From contig CM059971.1 in assembly GCA_030490835.1 (NCBI GenBank), positions 36,442,012 through 36,506,011 of the forward strand: a DNA stretch of 64,000 nucleotides. The letters run 5' to 3'. The stretch comes from Annona cherimola (lineage: Eukaryota > Streptophyta > Magnoliopsida > Magnoliales > Annonaceae). Below, piece by piece: positions 11,027-22,980 of the stretch. Position 1 is the stretch's first letter; the number at the start of each line of letters is the position of its first letter. The notes under the pieces are model-generated. The model was not told where the DNA came from, made no database searches, and saw only the letters and a list, made by a program, of their open reading frames with translations. Both the position numbers and the translations under genes were made by a program.

Positions 11027-12893
11027 CATGCTCATATCAATTACACAAATTTCAATCCAATTTTCTCTTCCACATGAGATTCAAAATGGCCCAATGCTTC
11101 CCTTCTATTCAAATCTTTTTACGCTCTCTAACATTACTTTAGAAACATGATGGAAATCATGAACTAGTTAGGAGAAGGATGCAAAATCAGAATTCTTAAC
11201 TTGGAATTGCATCCCCTCAATGACACGATATTTGCATTTTTACTGAGGGATGAGTTTTCAAAGTCAGTTTGCTTTGGAGGAAAAAAGAAGTACGAAAATT
11301 AGAAAAAATCAAATTTGGATTTCTCCAACAACAAATGAGGAATTCAGAATATTCCACCACCCAAAACTTCAAAAGGTTCATTCCTGTTTTTTTTAAAGAA
11401 AATTCAGGATAAAAAGTATAAACAAAAAATTGCAATCAATAGGAATTCAAAAATGCGTTTCATTCTAGAAAAACTACCTAATAAATGAAAAGATAAAAAA
11501 AAATTCGATCAGAGAAGAAAGAAAAAGAATGAGAGTAAAAAAGCATGAAAGTGAGGAATGAGGCTGTGAAATAGCATGCATGGATGCGTTGTTGTCATTC
11601 AATGGCAACTCCAGTGAATAAACTCAAAATTAGTGGCGAGAGCTTTCCATTTTTTATTTTTGGAAAAAATGAGAGGCTCTTATTTCACGATTTTTTATTC
11701 TTGATTTGGGAGATTGTTGATTGGTCGATATTTGCAAGAAATGAAAAATCTTCACTGTTCTGTCCATATGGAATTATAGGAAGTTGATGATTGTAATAGA
11801 ACTTTGGCCATGTTTGGCTTGCTGTCTAACAAAGAAATGACCAACCTGTATTGTATTTTATTCATCTCCTTCATTGTTCATAATACTTATATTTTATATT
11901 AAAAAGAGATGCGATCCTATTAACTTGGGCTAAGCAAATGGTTTGCCTAGCCTACCTTAAAAAATCAATTTAAAACACTTTGTTTTTGATTTTTTTGTTG
12001 CCATCGGACTAACATGATCACTTCTCTATTTAATATGAAATATAAGTATTGTAAACAGTGAAAAAGATGAACAAAATACAGGTTGGTCATTTGTTCGTTA
12101 GACAGCAAGCCAAACATGACCAAATTTCTATTATAATCATTAGCTTGTTATAATTCTTGCGAATGTTGACCAGTCAACGATCTCTGAAATTAGGAATAAA
12201 AAACCATGAAATAAGAGCATCTCATTTTTTTTCCAAAAAAAAAAAAAAAAAGGAAAGCTCTCACCACGGATTTTGAGTTTATTCACTGCAGCCGCCATTG
12301 AATGACACCATGGCATCCATGCATGCTTTTTCACAACCTCATTTTTCACTTTCGTGCTTTTTTGCTCTCATTCTTTTTCTTTCTTCTCTAGTTGAATTTT
12401 TTTTTCATCTTTTCATTTTTCGTGTAGTTTTTCTAGAATGAATACACATTTCTTTTGAATGTCAATGAATACACATTTCTGAATTCATATTGATTGCAAT
12501 TTTCTGTTTATACTTTTTATCCTGAATTTTCTTTACAAAACAGGAATGATCCTTTTGAAGTTTTGGGTCGTGGAATATTTTGAATTCCTCATTTGTCGTT
12601 CAAGAAATCCAAATTTGAATTTTTTTTCCAATTTTCGTACTTCTTTTTTCTCCAAAGTAAACTGATTTTGAAAACTCGTCCCTCGGTAAAAATGCAAATA
12701 TCTAGTCATTGAGGGGATGCAATTCCAAGTTAAGAATTCTGATTTTGCGTCCTTCTTCTAACTAGTTCATGATTTCCATCATGTTTCTTTAGAGAGCGCA
12801 ACAAGATTTGAACAGAAGGGAATCATTGGGGCATTTTGAATCTCATGTGGAAGAGAGAATAGGACCGAAATCTGTGTAATCGATATGAGCATG
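11027..12893. repeat. Giant inverted repeat, arms about 0.9 kb, loop about 80 bp
   Basis: The left arm (about 11027-11928) and right arm (about 12008-12893) are reverse complements along their length with moderate divergence and small indels. Matching landmarks include 'catgctcatatc', 'aactagttag.agaag', 'ttaacttggaattgcatcccctcaa', 'ggataaaaagtataaac', 'atgcatggatgc' and 'gacagcaagccaaacatg'. The loop (about 11929-12007) resembles the ends of the MITE at 49243-49497. A transcript through it would fold into a very long hairpin. Short open frames in each arm mirror each other and are not genes. Confidence 0.85.
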
Positions 12894-13224
12894 ATATTGA
12901 ATGAAGTGTTCATGGTGGTTGGCATGATTCCATGTTTGGAAAGAAGTAACAATTTCAGTCTTCTGCAACAAATTAAGATTGGATGTTCGAAGTTGTTTTG
13001 CCAGGCTCAGAAAATGTAATTAGATTCAGCTACAATACAATGATCCACAACTTGCAACATTAAGTTTTTATCATCTTGCCAAAGGTGAAACCAGCTTGGG
13101 TGTTGTGGTTGAGGTATACAAAGTGATCGTCTGGATTTGGTTTGAGACGAACATTGAATTCCAACCATTAGTATGATATGTTCCAAGAATTTCCCTACTT
13201 TTATATGTGTGTTTTGAATTGCAG
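12886..13224. promoter_or_regulatory. Region just upstream of the ankyrin gene
   Basis: 12886-13010 is the inverted partner of 3229-3347. The remainder leads into a plausible intron acceptor, 'ttttgaattgcag' (13212-13224). Exonic sequence would start at 13225, 70 bp before the first ATG. This supports a spliced leader but does not prove it. Confidence 0.4.
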
Positions 13225-13294
13225 CACATTGAAGTAAACAGAGCATCTGATTGGAATCAGAATTTTTGAGCAAAAATAGCAGGACATCTTGTGA

Positions 13295-15375
13295 ATGGAT
13301 ACCATGGATCCCGCACAGAATCCACTAAGAAAGAAGATGACCAAGCAATTGACCGGGAAAAGAGACGATACGCCATTGCATACAGCAGTGAGGTCAGGGC
13401 AACTAGATGTGGTCACGGAAATCCTTTCTGGAGCTACTGGTGAGCAGTTAGATGATTTGCTGTTGAAACAAAATCACGGGGGAGAAACACCTCTCTTTGT
13501 AGCTGCTGAATATGGGTATGTGGATCTTGTAAGAGAAATGATCAAGTACCATGATATAGTTTCTGCTAGTGTAAAAGCAAAGAATGGTTATGATGCATTC
13601 CATATTGCAGCCAGGCAAGGTGATATAGGTATGTATACATGTTGACCATTAACTAAAAACTTTTATTTCTTAATGTCAGAGTCATTAGTACAACCTTTCC
13701 ATCCATGCGTTGGTGTCTCATCTTGGCCACTTCATATTGTGGTAGCTTAATGTCATTCCCCATGGGCGCGATGACACCATAAAAAGTGGACCTGAATTAG
13801 ATAGAAGATTTAGTGCCGATGGAACATATTTTATTTTGTGGACTGGACTTTCGGGTTCGTTAGCACAATGGATGTTTCAAACAGAACTCTACACATAATT
13901 AAGCTGTCTTCTTATCTGATTTTTAGTTGTAAAATAATCTCAATTTCTGTGCCAAATTGGCTTTGTTGAATGGCGAACTGGTTTGTTGCAGAGGTGTTGA
14001 AGGTGCTTTTGATGGCCATTCCAGAGCTCTCCATGACAGTTGATCTCTCCAACACAACAGCATTGCACACAGCAGCAACGCAAGGCCATCTAGAGGTGGT
14101 GAATTTTCTGCTGGAAGTAGATGGGAGTCTTGCCAAAATAGCAAGAAGCAACGGCAAAACCGCCTTGCATTCTGCAGCGAGGAATGGGCATGTGGATGTG
14201 GTGAAAGCCATTTTAGCCAAGGATCCAGGGATTGCAATGAGAACAGACAAGAAGGGTCAGACAGCATTTCACATGTCAGTGAAAGGCCAAAACATTGCGC
14301 TTGTTGATGCCATCTTAGAGGCTGCGCCTTCGGTAATAAACATGGTAGACAATAAGGGCAACACAGCACTGCATATTGCTAGTCGAAAGGGCCGTCCTCA
14401 GGTAAACTGCCCATTTCAATCTTGCTATATGTATTTCATACATGCCTCAAATGGGTTGGTTTCTCTGTCATGAAATCTTATCTCAAACCTTTCAATTGCT
14501 GGCAGATTGCAGGAAGACTGGCAAGGTTCGAAGGCGTGGATTTGAGAGCCATAAACAAATTAGGAGAAACAGCTCTGGACACGGCGGAGAAGTTCAACAA
14601 CACCGATGTGGCAGGGATCCTGCGAGAGTCGGGAGTCGGAACTGCAAGGAGCATTCGACCTCCAAACGCTGTCAAGGAACTGAAACAAACAGTTAGCGAC
14701 ATAAAGCACGAGGTGCATTCCCAGATGGAGCACACCCGGAAGACCCGAAAGCGAATGCAAGGCATCGCCAAACGAATCGACAAGCTCCACGCCGAGGGCC
14801 TCAACAACGCTATCAACTCCACGACCGTTGTTGCTGTCCTCATCGCCACGGTCGCCTTCGCCGCCATCTTCACCGTGCCCGGCGACTACGCAACCGATCC
14901 CAACAACCTCGCCCCGGGACTGTCCCTGGGCGAGGCCAACATCGCCCAGGACTCAGCGCGGATCCCCTTCATTATCTTCTTTGTATTCGATTCCATAGCT
15001 CTCTTCATATCATTGGCTGTAGTCATTGTACAAACATCTATCGTGGTCATCGAACGCAAAGCAAAGAAACAAATGATGGCCATTATAAACAAGCTTATGT
15101 GGTTGGCGTGTGTGCTGATCTCTGTTGCGTTCTTAGCTCTAGCTTTCATTGTGGTGGGGGAGGAGGGGAGGTGGATGGCGATCGGGGTCTCGGTCATCGG
15201 GACCTCCATCTTGAGTTTTACTTTAGGAACTATGTGCTATTGGGTTGTACGCCATCGCATCGAAGCCTCCAACCTTCGAAGCATCAGGAAGTCTATGAGC
15301 CGAGAACACTCCTTCTCGGCCACCGTCGTCGGCTCCGATCATGAGCTCAACGATAAAAAAATGTATGCACTTTGA
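13295..15375 (+). CDS. Ankyrin-repeat membrane protein with PGG domain (At5g02620/ITN1 family)
   Basis: Three exons (13295-13628, 13992-14401, 14506-15375) join in frame to 537 aa. Junctions are GATATAG|gtatgt...ttgcag|AGGTG (splitting Glu112) and CTCAG|gtaaac...ggcag|ATTG (phase 0). The N-terminus KKMTKQLTG..DDTPLHTAV fits the At5g02620 subgroup. About six to seven ankyrin repeats occupy residues 25-290 (for example TPLHTAVRSGQLDVV, TALHTAATQGHLEVV, TALHSAARNGHVDVV, TALHIASRKGR). A basic amphipathic stretch around 300-340 precedes the PGG domain, with AINSTTVVAVLIATVAFAA and the FTVPGDY loop at about 373. Four hydrophobic segments lie at about 355-371, 402-430, 444-465 and 473-495. The C-terminal tail is short and Ser-rich and ends KKMYAL. 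Relatives are plasma-membrane proteins, and ITN1 acts in salt/ABA-linked reactive-oxygen signalling. The precise role of this copy is inferred. No defects are seen. ATG 13295 is the first in frame; 13304 is a close alternative. Confidence 0.93.
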
Positions 15376-15590
15376 TGGAAATTCTACTGGATATTGGATA
15401 TGGGATATTGGATGGAGAATGATAGGAGAATCGTATATATATGTTGCTGAAAAAAAATTTCTTTGAAAGGAAGGAGAGGAGAGAATGTGTATATAAGAGA
15501 ACAAAATTTTATTGAGCTGAAGTTTGGGATCGTTACATGCATGCATAATCGATGGGGCCGTCCCTTTATAAGTATGAATCGGTTAATAAA
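15376..15590. other. 3' flank of the ankyrin gene
   Basis: Probable 3' UTR running into retrotransposon debris. 'aaaattttattgag' near 15505 is A/T-rich, but no certain poly(A) signal was identified. Confidence 0.35.
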
Positions 15591-15597
15591 TGAAAAA

Positions 15598-15714
15598 TCC
15601 GTTGGAATAAATTTGGTGAAGATATCTACTAGTACGTCTATTCTACAAAATTCTAGGTGAATTTTACCTTTCTCCACGGGCTCTCAAATGAAGTGATAGC
15701 GAATATCTATGACG
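15598..15714 (-). pseudogene. Copia RNase H C-terminal fragment, minus strand
   Basis: Minus-strand translation gives DIRYHFI, one stop, then PVEKGKIHLEFC and VDIFTKFIPTD, the highly conserved end of the Ty1/copia RNase H region. It lies inverted next to a plus-strand copia LTR end and primer-binding site, so the element has been rearranged. Confidence 0.8.
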
Positions 15715-15739
15715 GAACTCAAGGCACAAGAGGCATATG

Positions 15740-15938
15740 CTTAAAAGAGTGGAGTAGAAGTTTTGCCTAAACCAGAATAACTCTTTGTGTTCTCTTGTGT
15801 GTTTGCCTTGATTCTCCTGCTCTCTTGCACTAGCTTTATTTGTTTCATTCAAGGAGGCTTGTTTAAACTGGGGTTAATTTTTAATTAACCAATAAACTTT
15901 AAGGCAACAACTCGAGACCAACAAGTGGTATTAGAGCA
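15740..15938 (+). mobile_element. Copia LTR 3' end and primer-binding site
   Basis: LTR-like text (15770-15900, including 'ttgtgtgtttgccttgattc' and 'ttaattaaccaataaactt') precedes TGGTATTAGAGCA at 15926-15938. That matches the initiator-methionine-tRNA primer-binding site used by copia elements (TGGTATCAGAGCA) with one change. The gag remnant follows at once. Confidence 0.65.
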
Positions 15939-15989
15939 AGCTTCGTGTCGTTTCCAAAGAGATCTTATATCAATTGGCTACCCAATTAA

Positions 15990-16738
15990 CTTCCGTTCTT
16001 GCCTTTGCTAAAAGTCAGTCCTTCACTAAACCGCCTCTATTTAATGGGAACAAGTTTACTTATTAGAAGTTAAGAATGAGCAATAGATTATGGTCATAGA
16101 TATGAAATCTTGAATTGCTATATGAAATGGTGTTACCTACTCAAAAGCGAGAAAGCCCCCGAATGGACTAGGAGGAAATAAAAATTCTAAAGAGCAATGA
16201 CAAGGCCATAAACTGACTATTTTGTGCACTCGCAACAGCTGAATATGATAGTATCTTCTTGTCAAATTGTTAAAGAGATTGGGGGCACTCTTACATCAAT
16301 AAATGAGGGCAATTCTAAGGTTCGTAGAACGAGAATAAACATTCTTATTAGAGAACTAGAGAGTATCAAAATGCTTAAAATTGAAAATATTTCTAAGATA
16401 TTTGCTAGATTTTCTAAACTCACTAATGCTCTCGAAGGCCTAGAAAAGAATATATCTGAATCTGAATTGGTAATGAAAATTTTGTGAGCTCTACGTAAGT
16501 TGTGAACTCTAAAGATCACAACCATCGAGGAAACTAAGGGCCTCAACTCTTTGAAGCTAGAGGATCTAATCAACTCACTAATGTCGCATGAGTTGAGAAA
16601 GAAGAAGAAAAATGAAGAACACAACAAGAGGACGAAGACTCTTGCATTAAAAGCTAGCCAACAAAATTCAAGTAAGTCTTCCTCAACTTCACCAAATGAG
16701 GATGAAGGAATTACATTCCTTAAAAAAATTTAAAAAGT
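15990..16738 (+). pseudogene. Decayed copia gag
   Basis: Translation shows gag wording typical of plant copia elements: the PPLFNGNKFTY-like start at about 16030, FSKLTNALEGLEKNISESE (about 16405-16465), then ITTIEETKGLNSLKLEDLI..LMSHEL (about 16515-16590) and a Lys-rich tail (ALKASQQNSSKSSS). Stops and frameshifts (for example near 16059 and 16486) make it non-functional. Confidence 0.8.
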
Positions 16739-18960
16739 TTGTAAGGAAAGAATGTAGGCTCCTCCAAAGTCACTAATGCTCACAAATGTGAGATATTTGC
16801 TAGATTTTCTACACTCATAATGTTCTCAAAGGCCTAAGAAAGACTATATCTGAATCTAAGCCAGTAATGAAGATTTTGCGAGCTTTACATAAATCATGAA
16901 CTCCAAAGATCACAACCATCAAGGGAGCCAAAGACCTTAACGCTTGTCGTGTGTCTCTCCGCAAGTATACAGGTCATAGACTGTCGTATTTAATAAGATC
17001 GATCTCACAAGGAATTCAGGACTTAGATGTTGATTTTAAATTATTTATAAAAAAAAATATCAAGAGAATAAGATAGGATAAGAAAATAGAGAAACGAAAG
17101 ACAAGTCTTAAGAATGTCAAACAAGGATTTAAGAATCAAGAGATAAGAGTATTTAGGATACTATGTATACTTATTTAGTCTGAATATTATGTATTAAAGG
17201 AGAACAAATTCTAATTTGATCAAATATTCTCTCTCAAGGCATGCCAGATGTACTCTAACCTCCTTAACCACATATTCGCTTGAGAATAAGTCGATTAGAA
17301 TTAATTAAGTTTTGAGAAAATTTGTGAAATTTCTGAAGGTCGTCACATTTATTCTCATGGTTTAGATTCCCAGGTTTAGTATTTTGATTATAATCTATTA
17401 AATTTTCATTTCTTGGTTCCATCATCTAATATATGAAATCATGTCATAGTGTAGGCCCATATATAAAGAAAGCATTAAAATCACAAGATATCAAATTAAC
17501 AAACAATATCATTCATAAATAAAATAAAACCATAATAAACTTTATATGGTTCACATGTTACATCTTAAACCTTAGATTATGGATTTAGCCAAACATATTT
17601 ATGACGAAAATTAAATACAAAATAATATTGCATTCAAAATTCATAAAATAAGGTAATTAAATCAAAAGAGAGAAGAAAAAAAAGCTTATTAATTTGAAAG
17701 CTCCAACAGTATCTTGATAACTCCAAGCAACACATTATTTCGCTTCTCTTTTCATGCTCTTGAATTTTTCTCACCCTCGAACCTCAACCCTAGCTCCAAT
17801 GGTGTTCTAAGATGTCTTAGGTCAAGCTTAACAAGTGTTTATATAAAGGTCTCCAAGAAACTTGATCAAAACAAGTTTGAGGTGGATTAAATCTACAATG
17901 CCAACCTTAAACACAGCCTGGACCATGTTGCACTCTGGATCATGTTATTTGCTCTGAAGTTTTGAAGTTTTATTACCTAAAACACCTCGGACCGTGTTGA
18001 AACTTCCTTAACACATTCTATGTCATTTTTATCACTATTTTGTCTCATTTTAATCCTTCTAAATCATCAATTGGAATGAATCTTAGTCTTCATGTTTCTG
18101 TTCTTCAAGAATACATGCGTTTTGCATTGAAATTACCTAAATTTGCACACACTGATCAACCATGAGCGTCTTGCGCTAAACAAGGATAAATAAATTAATA
18201 TTTGAGTCAAAACGTCATATTTATCCATATTCTTATCCAAATATCATTCAAAATAAAGAGTATGAAAATAACATAACAATACTCTGAAGCTGAAGAATGC
18301 AATCAACTCGTTGATGTCGCACGAGCTGATAAAGAAAAAGAATGAAGACTACAATAAGGGAAAAAAACTCTTGCACTAAAAGCCAACTAATAAAGTTCAA
18401 ACAAGTCTTCCTCAACTTCACCAAATGAGGATGAAGAAATTGCTTTTCTTATAAAAAAATATATAATAATTTTGTAAGGAAAGAGAAGAAAATAGGCTCC
18501 TCTAAAGTCTATAATGACAAGAGCAAAAATGAGAAGAAAATATACACTCAAGTGCTATATGTGTGGAGGAATAGGACATATATAAGCTCAATATTCTACA
18601 TTAGATGAAAACAAATCAAAAGATAAGAAGAAAAAGAAAGAAAGAAGTAGCTCTAGGAAATTCCTTAAGCAGTAAGCAAAGAAAACGTATATGAATGAAG
18701 ATTCATCCTCCTCAAACAGCTCATCAAACGAAGACCAAGATACAACAAATTGTGCAAGGATATGCTTCATGACATAAGTTGAGGATAGCACTGTACTCCA
18801 TTGCTTTATTGCAACTAAAAGAATCCAATATAAGCTAGAAAGCAACACAAACGACTCAAGCTATGCAAGCAATAAAGAGATATTTTCTAAATCTTACCAC
18901 TCGATTTCTTAATCAATTTGCTCATTCTCAAATGAATGCATCAAATGTGCAATGCTAGAA
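16739..18960 (+). pseudogene. Second copia gag fragment, split by an insertion
   Basis: 16790-16940 repeats part of the gag ('agatattttgctag'-like text, 'gaaagactatatctgaatct', 'aaagatcacaaccatcaag'). The reading resumes at about 18282 ('ctctgaagctgaagaatgc') with LMSHELIKKKNE, a Lys-rich linker and a zinc knuckle CYMCGGIGHI*AQ at about 18555-18600, where the last Cys is lost. Acidic text EDSSSSN follows (about 18690). The interval 16941-18281 is foreign sequence inserted into this gag. Confidence 0.7.
16941..18281. repeat. Insertion of a repeat family also seen at 35780-36665
   Basis: Begins near 'cgcttgtcgtgtgtctctcc' and includes 'gcaagtatacaggtcatag', 'aagatcgatctcacaag', 'ctaacctccttaaccac' and 'agctccaacagtatcttgat'. 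The same landmarks occur in the same order in the second copy. It interrupts copia gag, so it is younger than that element. The class is undetermined: no coding region and no clear terminal repeats. Confidence 0.55.
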
Positions 18961-19007
18961 GAGCTGCAACAAACATATGATGCATTGTAAGATGAAACAA
19001 AGGGATA

Positions 19008-21698
19008 TGATACCTAGGACATTTTGAGACCAATGAATGTAAATTAGGAATTGTATAATTATTAATTGTATGCTTTGAGTTGGATGAATGAGATTAGGGC
19101 AAATGAATAAGCAAGGTGATTAAGTTAATCACCCTTGCTCAATTTGGATTAGTGTGCACAAAAAGACAAATAAGGTGTAGGAAATGATGACTTTGCATGT
19201 TCATTTAATTTCATTATTTGTGCTACTTTGTTAATAATTATTAGGTAAATTAGATTATTGCTTGATAAATTCCTAACTTGAAATGTATCAGGTGGATTGA
19301 CATGAAATTTTGAGAGTAAACACATGTAAACGTGCTCTACTTAATGAATGGTATAGATTATGATAATCATGATTAAATTATGGTGATAATAATTAAATTT
19401 CATGAAATATTTTCAAATGCTTATATCTTAATCTAGGATCATCATTTTGAGATGAAAATTTTTATGATTGTTTAAAATAAGGTGTTTTACAATATTGTTG
19501 AATTTGATTAAGTTAAACCTCAATGGATAATGTTAAGCCACTTATGGTTAAAAATCATTGACTTTTACTTTTAAAAAGTGGTTTATAATTAATGAATAGT
19601 CAAGGCATTTAATGCACAATGCGAGGTGTCTTATGGAGGCATTTTTGGGCAGATTTTCTTTAAATGAAAAATGGCATAAATCCACCTAAAATACAGTTGT
19701 ATCTGGACGTTACCAGCCTGGGAATTGGGCAACAATCAATAGTGGAGATTACGGGTAAATGGATGGCCCAAATTTAATCCAAAAATTGTGATAATTATGA
19801 TGATAATGTAGCTAATAAATGGACAGCTGGATGGACCAAAATTGGGCAGCAATTAAAGTAAATAAAAATTGTTAAAAATTAAGAATTAATAGGTGGCATG
19901 ATGGGGTTGATTTCAACCCTTTATAAAAAGGGAAGAAGGGGCAGAATGGGACGTTTTAGACAACAACATTGAGAGAAAAAAACTTCCAGCAAGGGACATC
20001 CAACGAAGGAGGAAGAAGAGGAAAAAAAAAGAAGAAAAAGAAAGTCAAACTAGGGCAAGGAAGAAGCAACAACATCATCACAAGTAGGTGTCCTAAGTAT
20101 GTTTTGATTTTTGATAATTTGAAAGATTTCCTTACTCAAGTTATGTCTCATAAATTTGGCTCATTTATGGATATTAAATGGATGAATTACACAGTCCATA
20201 ATATGTTTAATAAATGTTAAATGAGTAGAAAGTTTCACTTCAAGTATTAATGAAGTGATATAAGTGATTTAGGGTTGCATTGAATAAGGTAACCATGTTG
20301 AAATTTAATTAAATTCCAGAAACATGTAACTGTTTTGAACGCTTATTGTGTATTAATTAGTTGAGTTGTTTTGGTGTTTAATTTGTGAAATTCCAAGCTT
20401 ATATAATAATCCATAGTTGGGTGGAAGGATATGTTGGTAACTCGATGCATGTCATTCATTTGGGGTGGAAATGATGCTTGATTAAACAATGATATATGTG
20501 GGTAATTATAAGTGTGAAATACATCACCTATGGAAGGAGTAAGGGATGCCCAAATTGTTAGGGTAAAAATTAAAATTCTATTTTATACACATATGTTGAT
20601 GGGGACGACCAAAGTAGGTGGAAAAATTCTATTTTGAATGAATTAATTAAAGGACTTAATTGCTTGGTTGTACCCTAATTAACGTGTAAATGAGTGTCCA
20701 AATTATTTAAGGATGGTCACCCCTATAATTCTTACAAATCGACTTGAATATTGCTTCATTAAAATCGTGTTGAAAACTATGGTTTAAATTGTCTATCCTT
20801 AAAAACCATGTTAGCATGTTTATGATCATAGTGCACAAGGAACTAGGTCCACTTTAGAGGTGTAAGCGGACCGATTGTCCCCCTCTAATTTGACTAAGTC
20901 GCTAACATAGGTCAATGGCCAGCGAGGTCCTCTCTAAAATGGGAGCAGGATGATGCGATGGTTGTTTGGCTAGCATACCATCACTACGAGGTTCATATCA
21001 TGTTGATAATAATGCATTGGTATTATTTATGAGATGCCCATGTTGGGTATGAATTTGACTATTTGAAAATGTTTATATAAAAAGTTTTCCTGAAAATGAT
21101 GTAGCTTGCTTATTGAGTTATTAATCATATTTTGTTTTCCAAACCCAAGATAAGTACAAGAAGACTCCAGAGGAAATGAACCGGTTCAACTAAAGAAATA
21201 TGGTTCTTGTATTCCTTTGTATACATCTACATGAATAGTTAAATCCTTCGGAAGTGATGTTCATGGGCCTATTTACTTTTTATGAAATTAAACATCTTTA
21301 ATGTGATATGTGTGATTGGAATTGACTTCGACATGAAAAAGTTCCGAAGTCGTTTGTATGTATGAATTTGATGTGACAAGCATGATGTGAAATGTTATTG
21401 CATATGATATGAATGATGTGTTAGGAATAGTTGACTGGTGTAAATATCAAAGCATGTTGATAGCTAATAATTGACAAATTTTAGTTTATAAATGAACATG
21501 TTGCCATTATAAAACTCCTATGGAATGAATCGTCAATGTATGTCTGTGATGTGAACTAAAAAGAAAAAAAATTATTCTGCTAAACAAAATTAATAAAAAA
21601 AAAACTCACAGTGTGATTAGGGCGACAATTCTGCTTACATTTACCAATCAATAACGGTCCCAAAATAAGGCTCTGGTGCCTTGGGTTGGGGTGTTTCA
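19008..21698 (+). mobile_element. Solo LTR-like block 1, about 2.7 kb
   Basis: Starts TGATACCTAGGACATTTTGA and ends GGTTGGGGTGTTTCA, so TG...CA termini with wording typical of plant gypsy LTRs. A TATA-like 'tttataaaaaggg' sits at about 19920. It is inserted in the copia body, which resumes at 21699. There is no internal domain, so solo LTR is the best reading. A 5-bp target duplication could not be confirmed. The 83-codon Lys-rich frame at 19969 is probably not a gene. Confidence 0.5.
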
Positions 21699-22830
21699 AT
21701 GGACTTGACATTAAGTGTACTAAAAAAGAGACAATGTGATGTCACAATTGTTGTAAATAACAAACTAGCTAAATGAGTCAAATATCTAGTTGAAGAAGTG
21801 AAAATTTTAACCAATGAACTAGAATTTTAACCAGCGAACTAGAAAATCAAAAAAGGAGAACCAAATATTAAGTGAATTATTGGTTAGGTTCTCAACCTAG
21901 TAGAGATTGTCCAAATGTTCCTTAAATGACAACACAAACTAGCAAAAGAAAACTTGGATACTCAACATTTGAACATTGTGAATGTAGCAATATTAATGCA
22001 TCTAAATGGTAAAATCTCAAATCAAAATAACTGAACTTAAGAGCCAAGCAAAACCACTAAGGACTATATAGATAAGAAGACCCACTTGGCAACCATCAAA
22101 CACTTAGAGTACTCATCAAAGAATCCAAAATTCATATAATTACTATAATAAATTTGGCCATAAAATCTACCGTGTAAAGTCAAAAAATTACATGAGAAAG
22201 AAGCAAAACTAATTTGGCCGCAAAAGAGTCTAGGATATGCACCTCCTGGACGCAAAACAAATAGCATTAAATTCATATATTAACCCAATTGGTTCTAAGA
22301 AATATGTGCCAAAGAAATAAGCAAAAATTAATTTGTTTTGTCGGTGCGTCTTAAAGCGAAGACTTGCAATACGAGATTTATGTATAGTAGCTACTTGAGA
22401 CACATGACAGGTGATAAGTCACTCTTCAATGAGTTTAAATCATATAATGGAGGAACAATTGCATTTGACAATAATGAGAAAGGTGATATGTGAGAAGGAA
22501 AATATTTATGGTATAGCAAATGTATGCATAGAAGAAGTTCTATTTGTTGAAGGACTCAAATACAATTTAATGAATATTAATCAACTTTGCAATAAAGATT
22601 ACAAAGTTGTATTTGAATCCTCAGTATACAATCTATTAGATGGAGAACATGTAATATTTATTAGCAAAAGACATGAAAATATATATTTAGTTTACCTTGA
22701 TGATTTGAATAAAAATGTCTACTAATAGTTGATAATGAACCTGTGCGTGGCACAAGAGACTTGAACGTGTAAATATATCGAACATAAAAATCTTATGAAA
22801 AATAAATATACCAATTATAAATATAATAAC
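21699..22830 (+). pseudogene. Copia pol remnant: protease end and pre-integrase domain
   Basis: Gag-linker text is followed at about 22390-22730 by RHMTGDKSLFNEF (region after the aspartic-protease D-S-G site), IEEVLFVEGLKYNLMNINQL, a YKVVFESS block and ISKRHENIYLVYLDDL. WHKRLERVNISNI then follows at about 22750, the GAG-pre-integrase motif with its Gly replaced. Several stops and frame changes make it dead. It continues the element whose gag lies at 16-19 kb. Confidence 0.8.
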
Positions 22831-22980
22831 AAAGCCTTTATCAACTATACATCCATAAATCACAAACTACTATATCATATACAACGCACCACTTAAAATA
22901 ATATGTACACTTGTACGTTTTTCATTTCATAATTACACCATTCTCAAAATGAGCATAATCCAAAACTAACCCCTTGTATC

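Noticed and set aside
13912..14369. Two long minus-strand open frames opposite the ankyrin exon 2
   Set aside because: They are antisense shadows of a conserved coding exon and resemble no protein.
19969..20220. Lys-rich 83-codon frame
   Set aside because: It lies inside an LTR-like block just after its TATA-like box and matches nothing, so it is probably LTR transcript leader.
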